The translations under genes were made by a program, and so were the position numbers. A DNA stretch of 47,008 nucleotides from contig VGSS01000007.1 in assembly GCA_016874935.1 (NCBI GenBank), forward strand, positions 1 to 47,008, written 5' to 3'. A model generated the notes under the pieces. The model worked only from the letters and a program-made list of their open reading frames with translations. It searched no databases and was not told the origin of the DNA. This DNA comes from Deltaproteobacteria bacterium. Lineage in GTDB: Bacteria; Desulfobacterota; BSN033; UBA1163. Shown here one piece after another: positions 30,485 to 40,424 of this stretch; position 1 is the first letter of the stretch, and each line of letters opens with the position of its first letter.

Positions 30485-31450
30485 TCAGGCCACCTCCCAG
30501 AATACTCGTCCCTTTTCCTCGGCAAGCTTGTTTCTTCCGGTATCGAGGTCCCACTCGTCATTACGGAAGGCGATGAAATCCCCCTGCCCAAGAGCGTGAC
30601 GGGTGACGTCAATCCAAACTTTCTGAACACAAGCAATAGCCAAATCGAATATATCGTTGTAGTGCATGCGTCGTTCTACCCCTTTGGGTGATGGTACAAT
30701 AAGATTTTTGATGTATGTACCCATCTTGATTTCATCGGGAGCAGGATAGGAAAAACCAAGGCCGTCACAGACGTGTCGGGCAAAACCCACAAACCGGCTC
30801 GAAGTAGGCAGAAGCTTTTCCAGGATCGTGCAGCACCTCTGGTGCCACTTATCCATATCAGGAGGGTCATCGGCAAATACCGTGGGGTGTACTCTCCTGA
30901 GAAGTTCTCCCCAGAGCCCTTTTACATCCGGGTCGAGTTGCTTTTCGTTATTTGCGGCACCACAAGTGAGAATGGTAGATCTCAAGTGTTCCGCAGTCTG
31001 AGGCATGCCGGTCCCAAGATGAGGGAAGATGAAGACGTCCTGGTGCATCTCACAGCGTCGATGCTCCGTCGCGTTGCTCTCATAGGGTCCGACCTTCAGC
31101 TCCACAACAGGGTGGATGCACATGTCAGTAATGACGTGCGCGGTGTAGCCCATGAGCCAAGCCAAACATTTTTCCTTTCCAAGACCCTGAGTAAGTCCAC
31201 GCACAAGCTCAGCACCCACGTAGATGGCTTGGCATGTGTGCGTGTAGTGCATTGCATCGGCCCAGTTCTTTGAGTCACCCGAGGTAACATCCAAGTAGGG
31301 ATAGTCGGGGCTGATAGATCCAAGCTCCAGGAATCTCGATTGTAGGTTAGCAGCATCGACAGCCTCGCGGGGGAATCCCTCAATTTCGAGGAGTCGCCTT
31401 TTCTCAGAGGCCAAATTCACCAAGGTAATGTGGGCATAACTTCCAGGCAT
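30485..31450 (-). CDS. zinc-dependent phospholipase C-like protein
   Basis: MPGSYAHITLVN...; DAMHYTHTCQAIYVG; LMGYTAHVITDMCIHPVV; His/Asp pattern of the Zn_dep_PLPC family; GTGGAGGTG upstream. Confidence 0.75.
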   Translation of the reverse strand: MPGSYAHITLVNLASEKRRLLEIEGFPREAVDAANLQSRFLELGSISPDYPYLDVTSGDSKNWADAMHYTHTCQAIYVGAELVRGLTQGLGKEKCLAWLMGYTAHVITDMCIHPVVELKVGPYESNATEHRRCEMHQDVFIFPHLGTGMPQTAEHLRSTILTCGAANNEKQLDPDVKGLWGELLRRVHPTVFADDPPDMDKWHQRCCTILEKLLPTSSRFVGFARHVCDGLGFSYPAPDEIKMGTYIKNLIVPSPKGVERRMHYNDIFDLAIACVQKVWIDVTRHALGQGDFIAFRNDEWDLDTGRNKLAEEKGRVFWEVA

Positions 31451-31513
31451 ATAAGCACCTCCACATAAAATATCTATCTATACCCCTTTTAGACCAAACT
31501 CAGCCGTATCATC

Positions 31514-32266
31514 TTATACCCTGGCTTGCTCCCCGACAATTATGTTTGTTACCCAGCCAAGCACCTTTGAATTTGGCGTTCCATCTTCGGTCGCAAACAC
31601 ATCAGAGCAGATTTTGATTTTGTCCATTAGGGTTTTTGCCTCGGCAAGGTTTGAAGTTTCCAGTAGAGTCTTGAAGCTGCCTGTAAGCACGTCCTTAAAT
31701 TTGGCATCGTCAAGCATATCCTGCAATGTCAGATCCTCGGCTTTCTTACCCTTGCCAACTTCTTGAACAATGAACTTATCGATCAGGCTCCGATGCGCCA
31801 TATATTTAATACGACCTTCTGTATCCAGAATAGGCAAGCGCTCTTTATTTTCTTTTCCAAGAATCGCATCTATGATATCTGCTTTCAATTTAATGTCCTT
31901 CTCCGGCTTCTGAAGTTCGAGTGTTACAGCCTTTCCTATAATTATCATTACATCCTTTATAGTAATGGATTTCAATTTTTCCATCGGTGTAAGTTGCTTG
32001 GCCATTTCTCTGACACTCCGACTTGCAGACTCAAAATTTTCCCGTGCGAAATAGTACGCCAAAACAGTCCCTACCCATGTGCCGAGAAGAGGCAGCATTG
32101 CACCAAAAACATATTGGGCGGTATCCAAATTTTTGTTCATTGTCAAAACATAGACGGCCATTACGCATGCCCCACCAATCGAACACACAAGGATCACTAT
32201 TGCGAGTAAAAATCTGGCATCCCAGCCACAATTTGAAGGATTGCTCGAATCTGCTTTGTTTGACAT
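31514..32266 (-). CDS. two-TM protein with CBS-like C-terminal domain
   Basis: Two hydrophobic helices, then ERLPILDTEGRIKYMAHRSLIDKFI; AAAGGAGGTAACCACCATG start. Confidence 0.65.
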   Translation of the reverse strand: MSNKADSSNPSNCGWDARFLLAIVILVCSIGGACVMAVYVLTMNKNLDTAQYVFGAMLPLLGTWVGTVLAYYFARENFESASRSVREMAKQLTPMEKLKSITIKDVMIIIGKAVTLELQKPEKDIKLKADIIDAILGKENKERLPILDTEGRIKYMAHRSLIDKFIVQEVGKGKKAEDLTLQDMLDDAKFKDVLTGSFKTLLETSNLAEAKTLMDKIKICSDVFATEDGTPNSKVLGWVTNIIVGEQARV

Positions 32267-32412
32267 GGTGGTTACCTCCTTTCTGATCAAAAAATTGGTA
32301 TATACCAGAATTTAACTTTCATTCCGCCCGGTCCTTCCCTTTACTCCTTGCTTGTGGATAAGATTAGATCCAAATGACCAAGATCTCTATTGGTTAGGAT
32401 GCAAGCAATGAT

Positions 32413-32463
32413 GGCGGTTAAGTCTCTTTTCTTAGCTTTCACATTTCGCACCAAACTCGGCTA
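32413..32463 (-). repeat. island intergenic repeat, degenerate partial copy
   Basis: GGCGGTTAAGTCTCTTTTCTTAGCTTTCACATTTCGCACCAAACTCGG. Confidence 0.55.
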
Positions 32464-32676
32464 GCATCGAAGACACTCTCCTTGATCCTATGGACTTAGG
32501 TTCGCATATTTGAAATTGGCAATTTGTGATTCTTGTCAATAGATTCAACGCTGTTTTCCATACTTAGCCTGAATGTGACCGCCGTCATACTTATTCTTCC
32601 TTAGAGAAGAAAATTCTTCTCAAAATATGCCAGCTCTCAACCCCTTTGTTTCGCACTACAGCAGCTGACTATTGGA

Positions 32677-32961
32677 TCAAATAGGCCGGTAAGCAGCCAC
32701 TTTAGCTGGCTGACTTTTAACTAGGCAATCGCCGTAACAGATGAGCACATGTCCCGACTTAGTCGGAGGCTCGTTACCCTCGCATATTTCAAGCAATACT
32801 CGCTTGGCGGGGCTTTGACCAATCTCCAAAGTGATAGTATTATTCGGGTCCTGCCGCCCTAGCGCTATTAGAGGGCCAAAAATTCCCTCCTGCTGCTGAA
32901 CAACAGTTTGAAATTCAGCGAGCGACTGGTTTCCAGGTGTACCGACCGTCTTAGTAGCCAT
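32677..32961 (-). CDS. hypothetical protein, 94 aa
   Basis: ORF with GGAAAGGAG upstream of ATG; next to the upstream lipoprotein gene. Confidence 0.55.
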   Translation of the reverse strand: MATKTVGTPGNQSLAEFQTVVQQQEGIFGPLIALGRQDPNNTITLEIGQSPAKRVLLEICEGNEPPTKSGHVLICYGDCLVKSQPAKVAAYRPI

Positions 32962-32963
32962 GG

Positions 32964-33878
32964 CTAGAACTCCTTTCCAAATAATATTTTGATCTTCTGC
33001 GCAATAGCATTGAACGCATCCGTTGACTGAGCCTTGCTTATCCTTTCCAAAAGATCGGGAAGAGGGTCATCGCTTAAAATGCCCAGGGACTTTGCGAGGA
33101 GTTTCAGATCATCTGGTTTGAGCTTCTTAACATATTCTGCCGCTTTTTCACGACGCGCCTGAAGTTCTGCCGGAACCGGTGTAACGATGGTTAAACTTTC
33201 GATCTTGAGATCAGCCTTCTTCTCTTTGGCACCAGAGTCAGACTGAATTGCTGTAATTGCGCCCATAAAAGTCCCTGCTTGGTAATACTCGTAAACATCG
33301 GCGAGGGCCTGCTCGAAGGAATACTCCTCTAGGTTCTTCTTCATGCCTTCGAGGATGCGCGCCAGCACGTCCTTGCGCTGTGCATTCATCGCGGCAACGA
33401 GTGCCGGGACAGTCTTCTCGTAATAGTAATGCTTATCTATCGATGTCTTCGATCCGGCGACGCCCGCTGAGATTGCCGAAAGAACGGTCTTCGCGGTCTC
33501 GCCCCCAGTGGCAGCCGCTGCGAGATTGAGAGACAGGATGAGTACATCCGTGGCCGTATCCAGGAATTGCTTATCGGCTGTGACTGTGCGCAGCCATTTG
33601 AGATATTCCAAGTTGATCATCACCAGGCGGGCCGAAATCACGACGTCGCGATCCTTAGGAGTCGGCTCGCTCTTCGCATAGTAATTTTTAACAGCCGTCG
33701 CTGGCTTGAAATGCTCTGCTAATTGTTTGAGATCCTCATCAACATCATAGCTCGGCGGTGGTGCCCCTGCATATCGGAGGCTTGCGCACCCGAAGGTGAG
33801 AAGGAAAAGAACTAATGATAGTCCAATGACGGCAAAACGACCGTGCCGATGGATCAAGGAGTAAATTGATTTTGGCAT
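32964..33878 (-). CDS. hypothetical lipoprotein
   Basis: MPKSIYSLIHRHGRFAVIGLSLVLFLLTFGCASLRY lipobox; GGAAGGAGGGCATACATG start. Confidence 0.7.
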   Translation of the reverse strand: MPKSIYSLIHRHGRFAVIGLSLVLFLLTFGCASLRYAGAPPPSYDVDEDLKQLAEHFKPATAVKNYYAKSEPTPKDRDVVISARLVMINLEYLKWLRTVTADKQFLDTATDVLILSLNLAAAATGGETAKTVLSAISAGVAGSKTSIDKHYYYEKTVPALVAAMNAQRKDVLARILEGMKKNLEEYSFEQALADVYEYYQAGTFMGAITAIQSDSGAKEKKADLKIESLTIVTPVPAELQARREKAAEYVKKLKPDDLKLLAKSLGILSDDPLPDLLERISKAQSTDAFNAIAQKIKILFGKEF

Positions 33879-34043
33879 GTATGCCCTCCTTCCTTTTCTT
33901 TGTCGTAATTTGCTCAACAGCTATCTTCATAGCTTGTGAGGGAGAAGTAGCGTTGTATCTTCATTTGTCATTAAACATTCCTCAACTCTAGAATCATCTC
34001 CCCTCACCCTTCCCTCTCCCGCAAGAGGCGAGGGGAATTTTGG

Positions 34044-34691
34044 TTATGGTTTGTAAATTTTTATCGCACCCGCCTTCACACCTGCCTGGGCGATATCCTC
34101 AGGAGTAGTATTTGAAACACTGATCTCAGGACCAAGGAAGTCCTTGCCCGCTTCTTTATAGCAGTGTCTGACAAAGGCGCTGCAATACATGGCGTGAGGG
34201 TCATCAAGGGGGTTGGGGAGCCACTGTCTTTTCGTGACGATGGCCCACCATGTCCCAAGAAGCTCTTGAATCGGATAGAGCGCCTGTTCATCAACGAGTT
34301 GTAGCGCCGTAGCAAGAACGTTATCCCTCTGCTCTTCTGAGAAGCCAAAATCGATGACAGCCGCATTCTCCACCTTCTTCCTGCACCATTTGCCGATCCA
34401 GTTCTCCTGAGCGCCATTCCGAACCTGAGATTTCAAAAGATTGACCTTGAGATCGGATTCGAACAGATACGGGCTTCTGCCCCTGGAACCATCCGCCCCC
34501 CTTCGATCGAGCCTCAACTCCCCAAAGATGAAGCAATGGGACCAGAGAGAAGCCTTACCATCTGTTGTCACTGCCCTCTGAGCCTCCCTGATGCTCAACC
34601 CGATAAAATCGCTGGTCCCCACCATCCCGATGATCCCGGGTTTGTAATGGGTCGTAAAAAACTCGAGTAATTGTGGAATCAATTCCTCCAT
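34044..34691 (-). CDS. papain-like (YiiX/NlpC-P60 permuted type) protein
   Basis: Candidate catalytic His in SLWSHCFIFGE and Cys in AMYCSAFVRHCYKEAG. Confidence 0.6.
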   Translation of the reverse strand: MEELIPQLLEFFTTHYKPGIIGMVGTSDFIGLSIREAQRAVTTDGKASLWSHCFIFGELRLDRRGADGSRGRSPYLFESDLKVNLLKSQVRNGAQENWIGKWCRKKVENAAVIDFGFSEEQRDNVLATALQLVDEQALYPIQELLGTWWAIVTKRQWLPNPLDDPHAMYCSAFVRHCYKEAGKDFLGPEISVSNTTPEDIAQAGVKAGAIKIYKP

Positions 34692-34755
34692 AGCGCCATC
34701 CCCCTCCCCCTAACTTTCTCTCTAACACTGAGAGAGCTTCGGGCATTCTTAAAAA

Positions 34756-35721
34756 CTAAAAATTTACAAGCTCCATCATCTCATAGGCGGGGCTAAGTTT
34801 CTCTATGGTCAGCCGTTGATGGACTTTCACCGACTCCTGAAATTGAAACCAATTGCTCATCTTGTAATCCCCTTTCCATGAATAAACCCATTTAAAAAAA
34901 CCCATTTTCCTATCAATCGCCTCTTTGAACCAGGCCTCTTGATCGTACTCGATAAAATGAGTTCCGATGAGCGCCTTGTAACGACCTATTCGATCCGCAG
35001 TCAGCCGGTTCGTATCGTCCGCTTCTCCTATCGCCTCGCTCAGCTCTTTAGTCAGGCTGGCTACGTCCTGAGCTGACGGTGTTCTTGCCCGAGACCCGCA
35101 GTATTCCTTAAAAAGACCAACGGCCGCGTCAAGAAATCGCTGTCTGTTGTCGATCTTGGAATGGCTTGGAATAAGACGCTGGTCCTTCCAGAGCAAGGCT
35201 GGCCAATCGGGATTTAACTTTGCGTCCGCATGCCCGATGTTAGGAATCACTTTTTCAACGGCCCCTTTCATCGAATTAAACGAGTCATTACAGCCTACGA
35301 AGTTCTGGTGCGCGAATGTGTCAGAATACATGTGACTGGCCACCCCGATTCGGTAGAGGTTTTTGGAACTCAAAGCCTCCCTAAGCAGTAAACAGGCGTT
35401 TTGGTTTTTAGGAAGGGTGTTCAACAAATGAAGCTTTCCGTCCCTGCGGCGGCCGGAATCGACAAAAACCTCGTCCTTGGTTCCGGGCATAAAGTGGAAA
35501 ATGGGGTGGATTCGGAGAAGGTCTTTGGCGGGCTTTAAGATGTTTAATGTTTGACTGATGTAATTGTGGTATCGGTCGGGAGTTCCCTCGCCGATCTCAT
35601 ACCGCTTGTTGTTATCATCCGTGTGCTGGGACGAAAAGGCGATCAGATAAGCGTCATGGGGATCATACCCCGCCCTCAATGCCACGATGTAGACGATGTA
35701 ATAATGGAACTCGATATCCAT
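34756..35721 (-). CDS. DUF6765-like protein
   Basis: MDIEFHYYIVYIVALRAGYDPHDAYLIAFSSQHTDDNN; IGVASHMYSDTFAHQNFVG. Confidence 0.65.
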   Translation of the reverse strand: MDIEFHYYIVYIVALRAGYDPHDAYLIAFSSQHTDDNNKRYEIGEGTPDRYHNYISQTLNILKPAKDLLRIHPIFHFMPGTKDEVFVDSGRRRDGKLHLLNTLPKNQNACLLLREALSSKNLYRIGVASHMYSDTFAHQNFVGCNDSFNSMKGAVEKVIPNIGHADAKLNPDWPALLWKDQRLIPSHSKIDNRQRFLDAAVGLFKEYCGSRARTPSAQDVASLTKELSEAIGEADDTNRLTADRIGRYKALIGTHFIEYDQEAWFKEAIDRKMGFFKWVYSWKGDYKMSNWFQFQESVKVHQRLTIEKLSPAYEMMELVNF

Positions 35722-35794
35722 AATAACTCACCTTACGCTGTTAAGAGCCCCCACCACCAACCCAAAATGACAGATACCTCAACCCTCCACCAAC

Positions 35795-35840
35795 CGGCAT
35801 CGAGTCTATTTTTTAGCGTTCACCTTTCCGCTGAAACCCT
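35795..35840 (-). repeat. island intergenic repeat, partial copy
   Basis: GGCATCGAGTCTATTTTTTAGCGTTCACCTTTCCGC upstream of the DUF6765-like gene. Confidence 0.65.
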
Positions 35841-35900
35841 TCACTAATGATGATATGGGTATCCACCTATTTTACTCTCAAGATAGTTATTCGGGTTTAC

Positions 35901-36671
35901 TCAAGCTGCCTTGCTGCGCAACACGGCATCAGCGACCTTTCTTTCAACATCTCGGCTGAAAAGCACTCCAAGATATTTCCCTTTATCCGAGATGACAGCA
36001 GCCATATCAACTGGTTCTTCTCTCATGGCCTTAAGGACTTCCACAAGGCTACTGCTACCTTTTACAACCAAAGATATTGCCACGTTAGAGAAACTTTCTT
36101 GGACATTTCCTTGTTCAATTGCACTTACGAATCTCCCGAGTATTTCCATATCAAAGCGGTCGTATCCGCCAGAATCGATTTGACCCTTGAAGAAGTGGAT
36201 AGGGATATAACAGATGAATTGCCCTTCCTTGGTGCGCACCTCTATAAAACTTAAATTCGGCAATTTCTCTAAATACTCTCGTATCCCATAAGGCGTATAA
36301 TAGTTTCTCCTACCAGATTCAAAGACAAGCCACCTTATAGATAAGGCTTTTTCTCTCGGCATTTTGTGCAAATACTCCAGACTTTGTTTTTCATCGCCAG
36401 GAATATCGGATAGTGCATCGGTTGCTTTCAGATCTATCGATGAAGAGACTGACGCCTTCAACGCCGACTCCAACTCAACGCCAAAGCCTTTGAATTTCGT
36501 TATGTATCCGCCCACAAACAGGGCAACAAGAATTGGCAAAATGGAAAGCAAAATCCATTGGTTGGAAAGATTAAGAAACTTGGCCCCCCTCTCCTGAAGA
36601 ATTCCAAGGATGATCAACAACAGCAGAGAGGAGGAAATGCCAGCAATGATTATTTTTTTTCTATCCTGCAT
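35901..36671 (-). CDS. two-TM protein with CBS-like C-terminal domain
   Basis: 256 aa; two hydrophobic helices; KAMREEPVDMAAVISDKGKYLGVLFSRDVERKV; CAGGAGG RBS. Confidence 0.65.
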   Translation of the reverse strand: MQDRKKIIIAGISSSLLLLIILGILQERGAKFLNLSNQWILLSILPILVALFVGGYITKFKGFGVELESALKASVSSSIDLKATDALSDIPGDEKQSLEYLHKMPREKALSIRWLVFESGRRNYYTPYGIREYLEKLPNLSFIEVRTKEGQFICYIPIHFFKGQIDSGGYDRFDMEILGRFVSAIEQGNVQESFSNVAISLVVKGSSSLVEVLKAMREEPVDMAAVISDKGKYLGVLFSRDVERKVADAVLRSKAA

Positions 36672-36737
36672 TGAAAACCTCCTGAAGTCACGATGGCCTA
36701 TCGGCAGAATCGAATACCGGCACTGAAACGATCAAAA

Positions 36738-36782
36738 AACGGCAACTCCATTTTCTCAGCGTCCACCTTTTCCACCAAAGTA
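36738..36782 (-). repeat. island intergenic repeat, partial copy
   Basis: CGGCAACTCCATTTTCTCAGCGTCCACCTTTTCCACCAAA. Confidence 0.65.
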
Positions 36783-36836
36783 TTTTGTATCCTCTCAAAA
36801 TACTTGCCGTAAAGAACCACTTAATAAATTGATTAT

Positions 36837-37508
36837 TTATGACAATATTTTCTCCCATAAATTGCTCATGGCTTCGATAGTGAAAATACCACTCAACAAT
36901 TTTTTTAGATGATTAGATGTATGTATGGTGAAGAATATTATGACTGCAAGAACAACCGTTATTATGAAAATCTGGTCGGGCGCCCACCAAACAAGACCCC
37001 TTTGATTGAGATATTTCTTGTATAGTGAAAAAAACATAATATAGCATGCAAAGGCTAATATGGTTGATATATAAAAAGCGAGTAAATAAAATTTATTGGG
37101 CCCCTGTGTCCCCGAACTAGGCGGTCCTTCCGGAATAGGACGCAGTTCGTGTTGGCGTTTTCTAAATTCACTGTTGCCATTTTCCCATCCAATAAATCCT
37201 GGGGCCATTTGATTCTTAATAAAAATGTAACGTTCGAATACGAGAAAAAAGGATGCTATTCGATTAATACTGATCCCTTTATCTAACAATAAATAAAGGC
37301 AGGGGAAAATGATAATCAACCCGACCAATGCTATGAAGCAATAAAGAAATTCGATTTTTTCTTGAAATAATAATGGAACTGCTAGTCCTAAAAGTGACCC
37401 TATGGCAGCAATTTCGAACATAAGAAAATTATGCTGACATTTCTTTAGCGTCAGTAGCTCATCGCGAATCATAACGAGTTCCTTGTTTGCAAGCTCTTCC
37501 TTTTGCAT
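36837..37508 (-). CDS. hypothetical ~4-TM membrane protein
   Basis: Starts MQKEELANKELVMIRDELLTLKKC after GGAAGGAGGG; residues before this in the track ORF are translated repeat. Confidence 0.6.
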   Translation of the reverse strand: MQKEELANKELVMIRDELLTLKKCQHNFLMFEIAAIGSLLGLAVPLLFQEKIEFLYCFIALVGLIIIFPCLYLLLDKGISINRIASFFLVFERYIFIKNQMAPGFIGWENGNSEFRKRQHELRPIPEGPPSSGTQGPNKFYLLAFYISTILAFACYIMFFSLYKKYLNQRGLVWWAPDQIFIITVVLAVIIFFTIHTSNHLKKLLSGIFTIEAMSNLWEKILS

Positions 37509-37526
37509 ATTGAAACCCTCCTTCCT

Positions 37527-37718
37527 AACGGGGGTCAGGTTTATTTTCTTAGCGTTCACCTTTTACACCATATTCCGCAAAGAGAACTAAACCTGTTCTC
37601 AATTGCTAATATTAAGAATTTGTCCCCTCCATTCTCATAAATTGCAATATTGCAAGCCTGACCCCAGAGCCAGAGCTTGACCATAAAATCTTCTGCCAAT
37701 TATCAAAATCAGGCACCA
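37527..37718 (-). repeat. island intergenic repeat, full-length copy 3
   Basis: Minus strand GGTGCCTGATTTTGATAATTGGCAGAAGATTTTATGG...GGTGAACGCTAAGAAAATAAACCTGACCCCCG; also holds GGGGTCAGGCTTGC internally. Confidence 0.8.
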
Positions 37719-37736
37719 CTTATTTAAAGTTACCTA

Positions 37737-38258
37737 CTACATGTTTTTTTGTATAAACTCAACTATCTGTTCTGCAGCGCGCTCAACAGCTTGAGGAGTG
37801 GTTCCAGCAAAAACAGTCCCACCTGAAGACCTACCTTGCGCTATAAAGGTCCCTATGCTTTTGCTTTCTTTTAAATCAAACAATTCTACTTCAACATCTA
37901 TCCCTGCACGACCAGCCATGGCACCAACCATCACACGCGCTCCTGGGCTTACTCTTTTCAATTGTATTATTTTTGCATTAAGTCGTAAATTTGCTTGTGC
38001 ATCTGGAGAAGATGAGCCTGAGAAAACCTTGTCGAACAACCCTTTTTCCCGAAGCTTGGCGATAGTCACGGTTTCAAGTTGAACGATCTCTTCTGATAAT
38101 CCAGGCACCTGGGACGAAATATTAAAAAGCACTGTTTTATAAGTGGACAATTTTAGTGTCATCGGAGTTGTTTCCGTAATTGCCCCTCTAGACGCGCATC
38201 CGTTAAGTAAAATTAAAATAAATATTACTCCGTGCTTTACAAGCGTATATCTTTTCAT
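37737..38258 (-). CDS. lipoprotein, DUF4410-like
   Basis: LLNGCASRG lipobox; LRLNAKIIQLKRVSPGARVMVGAMAGRAGIDVEVELFDLK. Confidence 0.65.
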   Translation of the reverse strand: MKRYTLVKHGVIFILILLNGCASRGAITETTPMTLKLSTYKTVLFNISSQVPGLSEEIVQLETVTIAKLREKGLFDKVFSGSSSPDAQANLRLNAKIIQLKRVSPGARVMVGAMAGRAGIDVEVELFDLKESKSIGTFIAQGRSSGGTVFAGTTPQAVERAAEQIVEFIQKNM

Positions 38259-38357
38259 AAATTATCAACCTCCTTTTAGTATTTTTTTATTCTAATCGGT
38301 CTGCTTCACCTAACGAGTCCGTCAAGAAAGGGGACGAAGGTTCTAAAACATTTTCAC

Positions 38358-38440
38358 CCAACAGGGTCTATTTTCTTGGCATTCACCTTTTCCACCAAAT
38401 TCCACCAAGAAAACTAAATACATAAAATAGGGAAGTGGCC
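38358..38440 (-). repeat. island intergenic repeat, partial copy
   Basis: GGGTCTATTTTCTTGGCATTCACCTTTTCCACCAAATTCCACCAAGAAAAC...CATAAAATAGGGAAGTGGCCCTAATTTCC; last block also at 28279-28307. Confidence 0.75.
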
Positions 38441-38453
38441 CTAATTTCCACTC

Positions 38454-39269
38454 TCACTCAAACACTCTCCACCTTTTCATGCTCTTCGAACCATACAGAT
38501 TGGGGGTCTGCGGGTACTGCTGAGAGGGCAGGGTCTTCCTGACCGCATTGAACCAATCCCGGTACGTCGCCTTAGGTTTAAGAGACTCGAGGGCTCGAAG
38601 CGCAACGAAGGTGAAGGCGCCGTTGGGCCTTCCCCTAAAGTATGCGTCATAGCTGTATTCGGTGTCCTGACACCCCGACATGAGCAGGGCGGCGTAACGC
38701 CCGGGAGGGCTTGATGTGCGAAAGGCCCGTCGCTTGCCCAGTTTTGCGGCATTTCGCCTTGAGAGAAAGACCGAGGGCGGCAGGAAGCGAACTTTCCGCT
38801 GGGGGGCATTCTTTCCTTCGATTGTCGGCGGTGTCAGGATCGGGGCGAACCTCGCCACAGTCCCCGAATGGCAGGAATCGGAGATCATGAAGACCTTCAC
38901 GCCCGGCTGACGGGCGCTGAAGAGGTCGAACAGCTCGTCGTCCGTGATCGGGCCTTTGGCATGAATGTCGTATGGGCAGAGACATTCATCCGTGCCATCA
39001 GGCTCATCCCCATCTTCGTCCGGCACAAATGAGCCATGCCCCGAATACTGGATGACAACGAAGTCGTCACGCTTGGCCTGCGTGATTAGGGTCTTGATGG
39101 CCTTGCGAATCGAATCGCCAGTCGCCTGTTTGTCGAGTATCTTCTCGATTGCGAACCCGCGCTTTCCGAGGGCCGCTGCCCAGTCGTTGGCGTCATTCAC
39201 GCATCCCGCCAGATCGCTCCCTGTTCCAGGATAGTCATTGATACCAATACATAAGGCGCGTTTTCCCAT
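38454..39269 (-). CDS. caspase-like (peptidase C14 / metacaspase) protein
   Basis: MGKRALCIGINDYPG...LAGCVNDANDWAAAL; catalytic-type His VIQYSGHGS and Cys MISDSCHSGT. Confidence 0.88.
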   Translation of the reverse strand: MGKRALCIGINDYPGTGSDLAGCVNDANDWAAALGKRGFAIEKILDKQATGDSIRKAIKTLITQAKRDDFVVIQYSGHGSFVPDEDGDEPDGTDECLCPYDIHAKGPITDDELFDLFSARQPGVKVFMISDSCHSGTVARFAPILTPPTIEGKNAPQRKVRFLPPSVFLSRRNAAKLGKRRAFRTSSPPGRYAALLMSGCQDTEYSYDAYFRGRPNGAFTFVALRALESLKPKATYRDWFNAVRKTLPSQQYPQTPNLYGSKSMKRWRVFE

Positions 39270-39348
39270 GGCTTTCCTCCTTCTCCGGTTTGGTTGTCAA
39301 GCGTTGAAATTCAATTAACCGCTAATATGTTAAGATTACGGCCCATTA

Positions 39349-40359
39349 CTAAATATCCAAAAAGATAGGCCTATGATCACTTGGCCTTTTTTGGCGGTCT
39401 CTTGTTGCATTTGGATCCATTGCGGCATCGTATTCGTTGTGAAGGATGCCACTTGAAACGATGGAATTCACCATTGCCGGTGAAACAGCGATATGGTCTA
39501 AAAGCAACTTCTTATCTTCACCATCGACATAGTCATAAAATTCCGCAGTGTATCTATTTGAAGGATTTACTTTATCGATAAAAGAATGACGGAAAAGCAA
39601 CTCGTGAGCGAACGTGCTGCCCAGGATAATATCAATGACATTGTGTGTCAGGTAGCGCATCTCGAAATAATCAAGCCCCGGTCCGTCATTCAGGTCCCCT
39701 GTAACAATAATGTTTGCATTTGGATCATTGCTGATCAGGGTGTCAAGATACATACGTACTCGCATGGCCTCGGTAGATATTCTTCTTCGGCTTTCCAATG
39801 CTGTATTGATAAATTGTTGCTTGGTAGCAGGATTTTTCCAAAGTTTTTCGCCATTATGCACATAGTTTGATTTGGAATGCATGGTTATGATCCTGCATTT
39901 TTTCCCATTAGCAAGATCCCCTTCAATGACTACAGGTAAACGGGTAAACTTATAAGGTTCGGCTATCCCATTTCCATCAATATCGCACTCCCATTTATTC
40001 TTCAATTTAGCCGTCTCAGGTTCTACTACAAGTTGACCATTTGCCAAACCGCCATTTTTTTTGACCAATGCATAGATCTTTTGTGAGCTGCCGTCAATGC
40101 CACCAAAAACATCGTACAGGAGCACGTTATTCTTACTGAGATAGGTTGAGACAAAGAGCTGCATTTCCCGAATATCGCTCGGTCCTTCCTCGATAGTAAG
40201 CACATCCGGATCGGCGCTGAGGATGAGGCCGGCAACGCGCTTTGCCAGATCATCCACATTGTCGATTCCTTTGTTAGGATTGTTTTGCCGGAATGCCACC
40301 TTGTTACCTCCGACGAACCAGTCATTCATCCATTCTATGTTAAAATTTACTAAACGCAT
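39349..40359 (-). CDS. endonuclease/exonuclease/phosphatase (EEP) family protein
   Basis: NFNIEWMNDWF; DPDVLTIEEGPS; IVTGDLNDGPGLDYFE; C-terminal SDHRPIFLDI. Confidence 0.85.
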   Translation of the reverse strand: MRLVNFNIEWMNDWFVGGNKVAFRQNNPNKGIDNVDDLAKRVAGLILSADPDVLTIEEGPSDIREMQLFVSTYLSKNNVLLYDVFGGIDGSSQKIYALVKKNGGLANGQLVVEPETAKLKNKWECDIDGNGIAEPYKFTRLPVVIEGDLANGKKCRIITMHSKSNYVHNGEKLWKNPATKQQFINTALESRRRISTEAMRVRMYLDTLISNDPNANIIVTGDLNDGPGLDYFEMRYLTHNVIDIILGSTFAHELLFRHSFIDKVNPSNRYTAEFYDYVDGEDKKLLLDHIAVSPAMVNSIVSSGILHNEYDAAMDPNATRDRQKRPSDHRPIFLDI

Positions 40360-40424
40360 ATAAGCCTCCTTTAGCTGATTTTCATCTGGTTCTTTATCCT
40401 TTGAGGCACACTTCGCAGTTTCAC

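Noticed and set aside
25613-38440. CRISPR array
   Set aside because: Repeats are long, degenerate and kilobases apart with genes between them.
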